DNA from: Halichondria panicea
Taxonomy: Eukaryota; Porifera; Demospongiae; Suberitida; Halichondriidae
DNA length: 64,000 nt
Assembly (NCBI RefSeq): GCF_963675165.1
Contig: NC_087392.1
Coordinates: forward strand, 1,379,001-1,443,000
Reading direction: 5' to 3'
Every line of letters starts with the position of its first letter. The stretch's first letter is position 1. The notes beneath the pieces are model-generated. The model did no database searches, was not told where the DNA came from, and saw nothing but the letters and a program-made list of their open reading frames with translations. Positions 12,401-23,145 of the stretch are shown piece by piece. Made by a program: the position numbers and the translations under genes.

Positions 12401-14062
12401 GGGTTTTTTTAACGAGACTAAGAGACCCCTTATCTCAATAGCTACGGTACTTTGCTCTAATTAAGTTAGCATTCATTCATACAATTCATACAAATGGGTG
12501 CAGTAGGTAGTCATTTGCTGGAGACACTTGTTTCTTGGCTTGTGCATTTTATTTGCGCTGATGAGTTTAATTAAGTAGTGTATACATGAATGCTCAGACA
12601 GATACATACATGCATAAATGTTGGATAAGTTATGGGAAATATTGTCCATTAAATTAATTGCACCACTCTCTATACTTGTCCGAATATCGAGTAGAACAAA
12701 CTTATTTCAGCTAATTTTTTCTCTTGTATGCATAGTAAAACAAACATCGTCTGTAATGCTAACCCAAATATCCTTGTGCTTCGTTGTATTCACTGTCTAA
12801 TTTCATTAAGGGTTAACGTATTGTGTATTACACCTTGTATACAATTGACTATAATTATTCTGTCTGTGTGCAGACCGTGTTAATGACTCACTTCCACCAA
12901 CTGTTGGCACAACACAAGCTACAAGTCGAAAGGTAAGCCTTAACCTTACAGTTATTTTTAGCCACCAATTAATTAATTGTATTGTTCCAAAGTGTTGAAT
13001 TTGCAGTATCCTCTCATCTCTCTTTGTACCTCTTTGCTCCAGTCCAGGTCCATTGTGCAAAGAAGCCTGCCTTGTTTGGCACGGGACTTCTCACAGGCCA
13101 TTAAAGAGAACATTGACACTGCACACAGCAAAGACATTCCGACTTGTACCCGAACAAGTGATGTAGGTAAGAATACAAAGCGAACTTGGCTCACTGCCAT
13201 GGGAAATTGTTAACTGATCGCACGACTTTAAATCCTCTCGTTCATCAGGGTCTAGGTGTGACCTCCCACAAACCACAAGTACCCCCCACGCCCGTGCCAC
13301 TGTATATAGCAGCCAGTCACCTCCAGTCACCTCATCCCACAACACTCGGGAACACACTGATACTGTCAGCCCACAATCTCCCAACACACTATTATTGACT
13401 GTAGGCTCTGAAGCCAGATGTCATGACCGACCAACTTATAAAAAACCAGTCCGAAAGCCTCGATTAAGCGTAGGAACTAAAAAGACGGTGCAGCAGAACA
13501 TTACAAGCTCGCAACCAGAGCCAACCAAGCACGATAATTCCCTTCTCGAAACGACACTAAACATATCCCTCCCTTGTGACCTCCTCCCCTCCTCTAGACT
13601 GACTCGCAGCAAGACAGCTTTCTTGAGGCAACAGGAGCTAGCCTCTCCGTCTCAACCACCAGCCAAGAAGAGGCGAACTATAAAAAAAGACGAGTCCTGC
13701 ACTCCAGATAAATGTCCGAGTGTGTTTGAGGTAGCAGCTGTGTCTAGGAGCAAAGCAAAGTCCAGCAGTCCTAATCAACCGTTTGTTGAGTGCACCACCA
13801 CACCTTCCCAGGTTGTACTAGCTCGTATATTTATTTACCCGTTTAAATGCTCACTATTGGTTTCGTACTTGTTACAATTCCTAATATACATGTATGCCAG
13901 CTTACACATGTACATAACCGTTTTATCCGTTTTCTCTTCTTTCAGAGCCCCTTGATGTCAGTGCCCCAAGACCAACTGTGTGACTTGTTCTCACGGCCAC
14001 TCCCAGAGAGACAATCACTCGACTCTGCCCCTACTCATTCCCACACTGATCAGCGAAGGTGA
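9448..14062 (+). CDS. Unrecognised five-exon protein, 327 aa
   Basis: Exons 9448-9568, 12874-12932, 13043-13166, 13249-13811 and 13946-14062 all have GT-AG borders; their lengths total 984 nt and phases agree throughout, with stop TGA at 14060-14062. The start ATG has a good context (AAAATGG). The first exon encodes a basic, helix-prone segment (IKQRRRAYAAKFPFLTD...ITAKLKRIW) whose spacing of R/P/L/W recalls helices 1-2 of an HMG box, but it is too short for a full box. The rest is Ser/Thr/Pro-rich and disordered-looking, with basic clusters (PAKKRRTIKK, KPVRKPR) that could be nuclear localisation signals. The 3.3-kb first intron is the largest in the gene and carries TIR element copy 2. I do not recognise the family; a small nuclear protein is the most I would infer. 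Confidence 0.7.
10359..10499. mobile_element. TIR element copy 2 (MITE-like, 141 bp)
   Basis: Begins CAGAGGAGGTCTGCCACGAG and ends with the inverse, CCTACCTCCTCTG. It is flanked by a perfect 9-bp direct repeat AGCCAGCAC (10350-10358 and 10500-10508). It lies inside intron 1 of the unrecognised gene. It shares the internal block TTGAATTTTGCACGT with copy 3, which confirms common descent. Confidence 0.85.
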
Positions 14063-14442
14063 GGTCTTACAAGTGCAGCGTCTTTGATACTGTAAGTAGG
14101 AAACTTTACGAAGCCAAGAATGCAAATTAAGGAATGAGGTAGTATGATTAATCATGTACAGTTCCACGAATTGTTGGTGGTTCAGACGCCATTAGTGAGC
14201 TTCTTAGTGAGGAATGTGCTCTTTGCTGGTTATTTTGACTGCTTTCTAAGTGTATGAGTGGGTGAATGTTTTAGTGAGGGTCTTTAAATGGTGTGAAGCA
14301 CAACTAGTGTATATAATATGGTAATTGTGTTTCCTTTATCCCAAAGTGAAAGCCTCATGCAGCTGCACGTACAGCCATGTGCATATAGAATCCTCTTAGT
14401 ATGATAATTAGTGGTCTGCATTGTGTTGTTATGTGTCCATGC
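14063..14442. other. Spacer between convergent genes, first part
   Basis: Region after the stop of the 327-aa gene, probably its 3' UTR. No open frame recognised. TIR element copy 3 follows, then about 320 bp more before the BBS7 stop. Confidence 0.5.
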
Positions 14443-14546
14443 CAGAGGAGGTCCGACATGAGTAATTTCGATAATTGCAACAATGACTCTGTTGAATTTT
14501 GCACGTGACCAAGCCTGAGCGAGGTACCCGTGTCGTACCTCCTCTG
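14443..14546. mobile_element. TIR element copy 3 (MITE-like, 104 bp)
   Basis: CAGAGGAGGTCCGACATGAG at the left end, GTCGTACCTCCTCTG at the right, flanked by a perfect 9-bp direct repeat TGTCCATGC (14434-14442 and 14547-14555). Intergenic between the 327-aa gene and BBS7. Confidence 0.88.
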
Positions 14547-14870
14547 TGTCCATGCAGTACCTATGTTGACACCCTCTGCAGGATAATCTCGAGCGCAGCG
14601 AGGGACAGTCAGGGGGAAGTTTTGGACTATTGCCTATTCAATGATGTTGATGACATATTTATGTGAAACTATACATTACATACTTGTAGCTAGTTATAAC
14701 TTGTCCTGCTCATGCATAGCTAGAACTTGTAACTTTATGTTTGTATCCCTATTACACAGTCGACAACAATTTAAAATATCACTTCTTTTTAATAACATTT
14801 GCACAGCTTGTTTATCATTATGTTCAACAGTGATCGGGTTGCAGTAATAGTTACAAAAAAATATATTTAT

Positions 14871-15421
14871 TTATTTTGAGGAATGAAAGAATTCGAGAAG
14901 AGATTCAAGGTCACAATTGTCCAGTAATTCTAACAGTTCCGGTACTTTGTTCTTGACATTCTGTCCCTTGAAGCTTGCATGGTCCATGAACAGATCTGTT
15001 ATCAGGGCTGAGTGGGTGGGGGGGTAAAGGCATGGTCTGCATAATTGTAACAAGCTGCTTACCATAGAGCCTTTCTATCAAAGACGGCTGCTGCTTTAGG
15101 TCCTTTGTCATCTGTTGGGCATTGTCTGTTGAGGAAAGGGATAATGGGTAATGGTGATACCATAAAATAAAATAAAATTAAGATAAATTGGTTTAACGAT
15201 CTTTACCTAGAATGTATTGGCATTGTGGGGAGAGGAATTGGTTTAACGATCTTTACCTAGAATGTATTGGCATTGTGGGGAGAGGAATGATGTGTCTTCC
15301 TCATGGATTTTGACCTCCTGTAGTGCCTCTATGAGCTGGACATTCTTAGCCAGCATGAGCTGTGACTCTAGTCTGGGATAGATAATTCCTAATACGTGGG
15401 ATATCGAGTCCTCATCAAGCT

Positions 15422-15455
<34 letters not shown>

Positions 15456-18400
15456 CGGTGCATGTTACTGTACATACATACACATCATCTCACCGTGTGT
15501 GATCTTGACTAAAACCTTCCTGGAACTGGTCTCTTTAGACAAGACCTCTTTCAACACAGATATGGTTGAGATGTTGTCGGACCTAAACACGGCCTCTCCT
15601 CTTCTGTACACCACCTCCAGCTCTGTGTCAATGAACGTGGACTTGAAGTGCAGAGTGTTAGTACTGTCTGAGGTTGACTGGTCAGGTACGTTGGCTGGCT
15701 GGTCTGGTATATTGGGGAGAATAATCCTAATCCATGAATGCACCTCACCCAGGCTAAAGGGACCAGTCAATTTGAGCACATTGCAGGGGCTAGAGGGACA
15801 AATATGGTATGCAACATCAATTAATTTTCAACAAATCCACAGACTGCCAGTGATGATCGTGCACTCACTATACACGGTCATTACTACACTAATTGGCAGG
15901 GGGAACCCACCCACCACAGCTTACCACTACACTAATTGGCAGGGGCACCCACCCACACAGCTCACCACTACACTAATGGCAGGGGCACCCACACACACAC
16001 AGAGCTCACCACTACACTAATGGCAGGGACACCCACCCACACACAGCTCACCACTACACTAATGGCAGGGACACCCACCCACACACAGCTCACCGTGTGC
16101 TATCGAAGGAGTGAGTCCTTTGATGCAGAGACAGAGGCTTGATCTGATACTGTCTCACTCTGCACGACTTGGGCTCCATAAGAGGAACGATGTAAGCATG
16201 GAGAGTACCGTACTGCCCCTCTATCGAACGTACCTGGGGATGGAATATCGTAACAGAATGGATTCGCCTATATAGTAGTCACATACATGTATCTCATAAC
16301 CTAATACATGCGTATACACGAAATATAGCTTATCAACAAATTTCGTTACAATCATTAGTAATTATTATGATACTACTGAATTTGTATACTTTAACTTCGA
16401 GTCTGTTGGTGTCGTGACATCTGAATGTGGCTAGGAGGTAGTTATCGTTGTCAGTGTCTGGAGGAGTGTAGCTGACAACAGCTGAGCTTGTGTCCACCTC
16501 CTGCAGGTCCAGGGGCACATCACTCTGGCAGGTGGGGGAGGAGCAAGAATGTAACAACCTATTTATAATTGGAATGAATGACACTTGGTAACTCTTAACA
16601 AGCTGTTCACAAGATCACATCAGAGGAGGTTGGGCATGCGTCATCATTCATGTGAGATTCCTAAGATTATTGCTCACGTTATACTGAACAACTATAAAAA
16701 AAAGTTTGCTATATGTCTGAGCTTATAACACCTAACTACATGTAGCTGTATCTGTTGCCTGATTGGAGCAGGGTTAGCTTGCCTGATTGGAGCAGGGTTA
16801 GCTTGCCTGATTGGAGCAAGATTAGCTATACTATAGGGTAGAGTATAGTCCAGTGGTGCTGTATGTAGCGTTCATGGTACTGGCAGACTAGCATCTGCAC
16901 TCTATGCACTGATAACTCGTTAGAATGCTATACACCAGGAAGTCCAAATAATAGTCTGCTCTCAGTCTCTGATACTACGCTAACAAAATAAGCTAAATTG
17001 AAATCATTGTCTAGAATGTGAGCCAGCTCAGAAAAATGTCGTTGCCGTAATCGTGTCCAACCTCCTCTGATATCACATAATGTGTTTAGATCTATGGGCT
17101 ATTAAAAGGGGAGTATAAGCATGGGGCTGGTTAATGACTTGGAAGTCAAGAACAATCATAACAAAATAAGCATTCCATAGGAAGCTCAATTACATGCTAT
17201 GACTACGCCACTCACTTGTAACATAACAGTCTCAATGGGGGCCTGTATCTCAATGGCCAGTGTGTACCAGGCCTCATCTTGGTTCAAAGTGAACTTGTCA
17301 TTGATTGGAAATTGGGGGAGGGCTGAGAGAGTCTGAGTGGTCTCTCTGGCAGAGAACACTGTCTCTTGGTAGCGCTCCTTAGCCTCGTGCACCTTGCCCT
17401 CCAGTGAGGACACCTCCTCTCTACACACAGTTGGTCAATAATGGAAAATCGAGCACACTACATACAGCACAAGTATTGAGTGTACCACAGAAACATGGGC
17501 CTAGCAGCATATACAATACATGCACAAAACAACTGTGTAACTGGCAAAGGAAGAAAGTGAAGTGGTGAGCTTACTTGAGAGAGGCTAGTTTGGTCTGTAC
17601 CTCTTGGGACAGTGTTTGCTTTGCTACTTGTTCCTTAGTGAGGCCTAGGACACACCCACTGTAAGTAGCCACAATCACTTCATCATGTTCAGACGAGCCA
17701 ACCACCCCCCCACATACTGACGTCACACTCTCATTCAAACTCTACCAAGAGAATATCAATGAGATGAGGATAGAAGGTGGATAATACATACAGTTTAGTC
17801 TTGCTTGTTGACAAGAAATTTACGCATATCTTATCAGCTATTAAAAAAATCCACCCCTAGACACATTCCATTTATACCACATACCCCAAATCCACCCTCT
17901 ATTCTACACCCCCTCCCCCACACACACACACACACACACACACTGGGCTTACGTGTGTGAACTGGAGCCGTGGCTCATCGCTGTCCTCGAAGCCATACAC
18001 CTCCACCACACCATCATCACGCCCCACAATGATGTCGGCGACACCGTCTCCCGTGATGTCCCAGGTACTGATGCACGAAATGCCGCCATATTTACGCTCA
18101 TTGAGCATGTCCCAACGATAGTTTGGTTCGGTAGGTGTGAGTTTGACCAGCCCCATCTTTCCGTTTTGAGTGCCATAGAGCACCTCCTGCCCATCCTCTC
18201 CTGGGTAAGGTACAGCAGTAAGCATGATTACTAAGCACCAGGTAATGTGTTACCTCCGTCAGATTTATTCAAAGCAATACACATAGGCGGCCCAGCAACT
18301 TCCAGTTCATACAGCAATTCAGAGTCCTAAATGGTAAAAACATGATAAAAAAAATATTAGAATGAAAAGTAGTTTGCTGTGATGCTGCATGTAACTGTGA

Positions 18401-19046
18401 GACATACATACGCATGTAACTGTGAGACATACATACTGTAGGAGTCACCTTGAGTGCTCTGAGGGTATTGTCTTGGCAGGCCAGGACTGGACAGAGGGGG
18501 AGGTCAGGTTTAGGGGGGAGGCACAGGATGTCGTTGATCTTGTCTGAGCTCAGGTAGTAGTTGGTGTCCCGGCAATCCACATAGTGGTTGTACACGTAAC
18601 TCCCACACACGAATAGGTTGCTGCCTTCAACACACCTACGCATTTTGTCAAGGAGACAAGTTACAGCAATGACTGGTTAAACACTCAAGCAAGGTTCTGA
18701 AATGCACCAGGACACAGGAACAACCACATTAGAAGACACAATACTATAGGAACAGCGATTGAAATAGAAAACAGAATAACTTACATCCCATGAACACTTT
18801 CGGTGAGGGTGGTATCAAAGGATAGAAACTGCTTCCCTTTCCTTGAGAATCCACGAATCATAGCCTCTGAGGAGACAAATACCTTGTCTCGAGAGCCTGC
18901 ATCAGAACCACCTGTACAGAGTGTAGTGTGTGAGTGTGGAGGGGAGGAGTGTGTGTGTGTGTGGAGGGGAGGAGTGTGTGTGAGTGTGGAGGGGAGGAGT
19001 GTGTGTGTGTGTGGAGGGGAGGAGTGTGTGTGTGTGTGGAGGGGAT

Positions 19047-19085
<39 letters not shown>

Positions 19086-19628
19086 CGTAAAATTATCAGT
19101 TCACACCTAACTCCAATCTTGTTATCCCAGGACCAGGCAGACCCTTGAACACATTCTGTAAAGGCATACATTCATTCAACATAAACACAGCAACAATTGA
19201 ATACACAGTGAGTCTCACATGAGTGTCTCCTTTCTTCATTTCAAAAATGGTCACAACACCAGTGCTGTCTCCAATAGCTACCTGGAAATATGCTTAAATA
19301 AGATGTGTGCACGACAACAGTGCTTGGAGTACCTTTTGATGACCCTTCTTCACTGATGGGAGAACCTTCATAGTCTGAGGCACTGTGGTACCAACCTGAA
19401 GAAACAGGGATGACAATTCGTATAATTTATACTACAAGCATTCCATTTACGCTTGAATGAATGCAGGCTATGTAATTGATCAGTGATGCAAGTGATATGT
19501 GTACGTGTACGTAGTGGTGTACGTTAATTATGCAGATGGAGTTCTGATCTTTACATACATTATTTAGAGCAATGCAGGTCAGGATATCATACCTGTGTGT
19601 AGAACACTTGGTTGAGACATAAATCCAT
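14871..19628 (-). CDS. BBS7: BBS7, BBSome subunit
   Basis: Homologue of Bardet-Biedl syndrome 7, a subunit of the BBSome, the coat-like complex that moves membrane proteins in and out of cilia. The start is a 12-codon first exon (19628-19593, [12 protein letters not shown]), which aligns with the human start. Later exons encode the beta-propeller blades ([60 protein letters not shown]), a coiled-coil segment, the GINDKFTLN-like platform region (here [14 protein letters not shown]), then [17 protein letters not shown]. The last exon has [13 protein letters not shown] and ends LLEFFHSSK (stop 14873-14871). Order and content match full-length BBS7 (about 700 aa). Several introns hold TG tracts and minisatellites. 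The gene is head-to-head with the PH-domain gene, with an X-box between them. Confidence 0.95.
15186..15285. repeat. Perfect 50-bp tandem duplication over a BBS7 splice donor
   Basis: Two identical 50-bp units, 15186-15235 and 15236-15285. On the - strand each unit contains the end of a BBS7 exon plus its donor (CTAG|GTAAAG), so donors exist after 15257 and again after 15207. The upstream one (exon end 15257) keeps the frame into the next exon (YIL|DNAQQM). Confidence 0.9.
15425..15452. repeat. (TG)n microsatellite in a BBS7 intron
   Basis: Uninterrupted GT dinucleotide tract of about 14 units. Confidence 0.95.
15884..16095. repeat. Minisatellite, about 40-bp unit, in a BBS7 intron
   Basis: Five degenerate units built on CACTACACTAATGGCAGGG followed by CACCCACCCACACACAGCTC. 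The last two units are near identical. It adjoins an exon beginning near 16100. Confidence 0.9.
16621..17069. mobile_element. TIR element copy 4 (449 bp), in a BBS7 intron
   Basis: Left end CAGAGGAGGTTGGGCATGCG, right end TGTCCAACCTCCTCTG. It is flanked by a 9-bp direct repeat with one mismatch (AGATCACAT at 16612-16620, ATATCACAT at 17070-17078). It is longer than the other copies and carries an internal three-unit 24-bp tandem repeat. No open frame. Confidence 0.75.
16755..16826. repeat. 24-bp tandem repeat, three units
   Basis: Unit TTGCCTGATTGGAGCAGGGT plus TAGC; two exact copies, the third diverged at its end. Internal to TIR element copy 4. Confidence 0.85.
18933..19083. repeat. GTG/GGAGGGGAGGAG minisatellite and TG tract in a BBS7 intron
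   Basis: About five units of a 24-28-bp motif (GTGTGGAGGGGAGGAG plus GT repeats), ending in a pure (TG)n run near 19051-19083. Long open frames through it on both strands are repeat artefacts. Confidence 0.9.
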
Positions 19629-20854
19629 GCTGCTGGGCTTAGTGATGATGACTTTGAAGGCTCTGGATCTGAAAAGTTGTCATTAGCAACTGGGGTTTAG
19701 AGTTTATTGATGTGGTTCAGTTGTCATGCGCACACAATAGTTAATTTGTTGCTGTTCCTGACCAATCCTCCACGCCTTGTCCGTTTGTCTGTTGCAGTTG
19801 AGAAAACTTTTGTCCAAGCAGCTAATTCAAGCAAAGCCTGTGTGTATTTACAGCGAGGTGAGTTAATACTGTAGATACAATATGTCACTTATTTTGCAAC
19901 GGAGGATCTAGGATAGCCTGGCTAGCTCAATTTTGTAACACAATTTGGGTGGGGCAGTTACTTGCAAACTTTGTAAAAGGTGCAACTTTTTCTCCAGTAC
20001 ATTTATCTGCCTTTGATAATAACTAGATTGTTCCTTGGAATCCAGATAACAATCAAATCATCTACAATAAAATTAATTAGCACGTTGATTGTTTGTAGTC
20101 TTCTGTTTGCTTATTGCATTTAATTTGCTGAAATTGAAGCAGCTCTATATGCTATTCAACTACTTGAAAAGTGTGTCCTTATTAGGTACATGTAGCTATG
20201 AGTTTGTCAAATGTGTGGTGTGGAGTTTAATAATTAACAGGAAGGAGTTTCCTATCTCCCTTTGTTGTGCTGTTCTTATCTGGTGTTCTCAGAATCTTTA
20301 GGTCTAATTATGAGATCACTGACCATCCTGTCAGTGGTGGCATGCCTAATTATAGTGCCAGGCCTTTGTTGGTGACAGACACTCTGCAATAGTGGTAGAA
20401 TGCCCATTGTTAAAATTAATGCATAAAAGGATAATAATTGTCTTGAAGGCTATTGGAGCTTATGAAAACAGTTGTTAATCAGAATACCCTACCCCATTAC
20501 ACATGGACTTTGTGTCAAAAGGCTGTTGTGCTTTGAGCTTGTTATCAGTGAGTGTGTGCCAATCATTGCTGCAACTGTAGGACCTCTGCTTCTTATGTGT
20601 ACTACAACATCTACCTCTTTTGTGACCATGTATAGCTGTTCCATGTGATAGGCTTTTATGTAGGACAAGAGATAATTACATTGTCTTTTTAGAGACAAAT
20701 GCTCCTCTTTAGCACGTGTTCCTTTAACGATATTCATAGATGATGCAATATAACGTATTCATGTTTGGAGTTGCCTTATGCGACTATGATAAGCACCTTT
20801 TTGTCTAGGATGGCTAAATAGCTTGAAAATGTTAATCATCATTTTTCCAGAGCC
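19629..20854. other. Divergent promoter and 5' UTR intron between BBS7 and the PH-domain gene
   Basis: Besides the X-box there is a CCAAT (GACCAAT near 19760). A strong splice donor (GCGAG|GTGAGT, exon end 19857) could pair with the acceptor TTTTTCCAG at about 20842-20850, just before the PH gene's ATG. The PH gene would then have a noncoding first exon close to the BBS7 promoter. The remainder is AT-rich intron-like sequence. Confidence 0.5.
19676..19690. promoter_or_regulatory. X-box (RFX binding motif) upstream of BBS7
   Basis: The 15-mer GTTGTCATTAGCAAC fits the RFX X-box consensus RYYNYY-N(1-3)-RRNRAC, with half-sites GTTGTC and AGCAAC and a 3-bp spacer. It lies 48 bp upstream of the BBS7 ATG. 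RFX factors acting through X-boxes control ciliary genes, including BBS genes, in animals. The motif is near-palindromic, so it could serve both divergent genes. Confidence 0.75.
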
Positions 20855-22691
20855 ATGTCAGAGGAAGAAGCACAAATAGTACCTCCCACTACTGAGGAGA
20901 CCCCAGCAGCTACTTCAGAGGAGACTCCAGCAGAAACTCCAGCAGCTACTTCAGAGGAGACACCAGCAGAAACTCCAGCAGCTACTTCAGACGAGACACC
21001 TGCTGCCACTGATGACCAGCCAGCCGTGACAGAGGTCACCGAGGTCACTGTTACTGAGGACGCACCCACAGACGAGGCGGCGACACCCAAAGATGGTGAG
21101 AAGCCACCTAAAGAAGAGATGATAGAAGAGGTACCCAAAGATGAAAAGAAGAAAGAAGGTAACAGTGTATATCTATAGACGTACATTTCAACCTTATTAT
21201 TGACATTCCTTTCTATAGCGAAACCAAAGAAACCCAAGGAGCCCAAAGCCTCCAAGGTAGTTGACTACAGAACATCAAAGGAAGGATGGGTACAGAAGCA
21301 AGGACTGCTGTTCAAGAAGTGGAAGCGGGAGTACTTGTCTCTGGATGAGGAGGACAGTGTACTGCGTTGGTGGAAGAATGAGAGCAGGTCTAGCCTGGAT
21401 GCAGCACTCTACATGAAGTGAGTTCTGTCCCAGAATGCATGTTATTAATTGTTGGTTCTACCTTATTGTTTGTTGTTTCAGTTTAGCCCTATACATGTGT
21501 CTTTATGGCTTTCACTGTACCCTCTGTCACTGTGTAGGTACTGTGCTGATGTGTCTGAGCCCAAGGCAGAGGCCACCACCACTTGGCCTGACGACACTGC
21601 CAACCGCTGCTTTGTAGTGTGCTCCCCTTACAGAGCCTTCTTCATTGTGGCTGAATCACCAGAGGAGAAAGAGTGAGTTCATTCATGTTGGACCTGGGGA
21701 AGGGTGTTGATGCTAATAGGCTTATCTGTATTGTATGTATTGTCCTAATGAACTCTTGGTATTGTCTATAGCAGGTGTTATTGTAGTATTCTTTTTTTTT
21801 ATGGACATACCATCATGTTATCACCATCTTGTGCAGTGACTGGATTCAGAAGCTAACAGCTGCTAAGGAGAAGGTGAGTACAACCATGTGTTGTGTGTGA
21901 ACTCACTGTTGATTGTTGTGTCAATTCATTAGTGGAACACTGAAGGACGCAAAGTGATCTCAACTGAACTGATCTCCGGAGCATCTATCAAGGGTGCCTT
22001 TGACTCTGCGGCTGCTGATGCTGATAAGACACTCAAAGAGGAGGGAGTAGTGAAGGAGAAGACAGAGGTATGTTTATCAATGCCAAAAGTGATTCCTTGT
22101 CATGTGTAATCACTACAGGAAGCTCCTGCTGCTACTGAAGGTGAGACAGCACCTGCTGAGGCCGAGGGTGGGGTCGTTACCGTGGAGGTTGATGTTGAAA
22201 CACCGACCACTGAAGAACCCAAACCAGCTGAAGAGGCACCTAAAGATGAAACTCCTACAGAAGAGGCACCAAAGGACGAAACACCAGCTGAGGAGGCACC
22301 AAAGGACGAAACACCAGCTGAGGAGGCACCAAAGGACGAAACTCCCACTGAAGAGGCACCAAAGGACGACACACCTGCCGAAGATTCACCTAAAGATGAA
22401 ACTCCTGCAGCAGCTGAAGGTATATACATGTATACCAGTATATAATTATAGCTTTAGTTATCTCGTGCTCATTTTGCTACCCTATTGGCAACATATTAAT
22501 TTTATCCTAGTATCTCTCTCCATGCTGTAGGTGCTCATTTTGCTACCCTATTGGCAACATATTAATTTTATCCTAGTATCTCTCTCCGTGCTGTAGGTGC
22601 TCATTTTGCTACCCTATTGGCAACATATTAATTTTATCCTAGTATCTCTCTCCGTGCTGTAGGTGAAGCAGAGGTCAAAGCAGACGACTAA
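20855..22691 (+). CDS. PH-domain protein with acidic repeats, 379 aa
   Basis: Seven exons: 20855-21158, 21219-21417, 21538-21672, 21837-21873, 21933-22067, 22119-22419 and 22663-22691; 1140 nt in frame. Residues 1-100 are low-complexity and acidic, with ETPAATSE-type repeats. Residues about 120-235 form a pleckstrin homology domain: GWVQKQGLLFKKWKREYLSL at the start (KxGxxxKxWKxRxxxL pattern), WW-KNESRSS strand, and the C-terminal helix with the invariant Trp in DDWIQKLTAAKE. After a linker come about seven 10-residue repeats (PKDETPAEEA type) and a short tail GEAEVKADD. PH domains usually bind phosphoinositides or protein partners, so membrane association is likely. I do not recognise a specific orthologue. 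Head-to-head with BBS7, tail-to-tail with phosphorylase kinase. Confidence 0.88.
22227..22410 (+). repeat. In-frame 30-bp coding repeat (PKDETPxEEA)
   Basis: About six 30-bp units encoding a 10-residue acidic repeat in exon 6 of the PH-domain gene. The units differ mostly at synonymous or conservative sites (GCACCAAAGGACGAAAC core). Repeat frames on the other strand are shadows. Confidence 0.9.
22465..22662 (+). repeat. 66-bp tandem triplication carrying a splice acceptor
   Basis: Three units, 22465-22530, 22531-22596 and 22597-22662, differing by one base (CCATG versus CCGTG near the end). Each ends with a pyrimidine tract and GCTGTAG, so the last intron of the PH-domain gene has three equivalent 3' splice sites. 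Only the third leads into GEAEVKADD; the first two lead into an alternative short tail with an in-frame TAA. Confidence 0.92.
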
Positions 22692-23145
22692 CCACTGTAT
22701 ATATACACAAGAAAAATTGTAACAAGCTATCACCAGCTGTGAACTTAATTATGCATATCTTTATCTGTTATTATAGGCACCCAATTTATTTGCGATTTTT
22801 TTACACAATTTTTCGTTAATCCTTGCATGCCACCCTTTTTAGCTCAACGTTTAAAAATTTTTGTGTGAATAAATTGATATCTCAAACTTATCTCAGTGAA
22901 GCAATTCATTAGCTGCATACATGGATGGGGGGGGGGGGCTATTTGCTTGCATGCATGGAAATAGGGGTGGTACTATAGGGTCTGTAATAATTATAATTAT
23001 AGAGATGATAATAATTGATGTGCGAATATTCATACATGCATTCAGAGTATACATCAAACCAACTAGCAAGCACAAACAATAATTATTAATAATTATTATG
23101 AATATATGAATAAAATTAAGGTCGATTGATATAAATAGTCCTAGC
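22692..23145. other. Spacer between convergent genes
   Basis: 3' UTRs of the PH-domain gene and phosphorylase kinase beta. It includes a poly-G run (about 22926-22937) and AT-rich sequence. No gene seen. Confidence 0.6.

Noticed and set aside
18803-19171. Open frames through GGAGGGGAGGAG repeats on both strands
   Set aside because: Minisatellite in a BBS7 intron; the real gene uses only short exons here.
20839-21255. Minus-strand Ser/Val/Gly-rich frame
   Set aside because: Shadow of the acidic repeats of the PH-domain gene; no homology.
22227-22410. Regular repeats resembling a CRISPR array
   Set aside because: In-frame coding repeats of an acidic protein in a eukaryotic gene, with no spacers.
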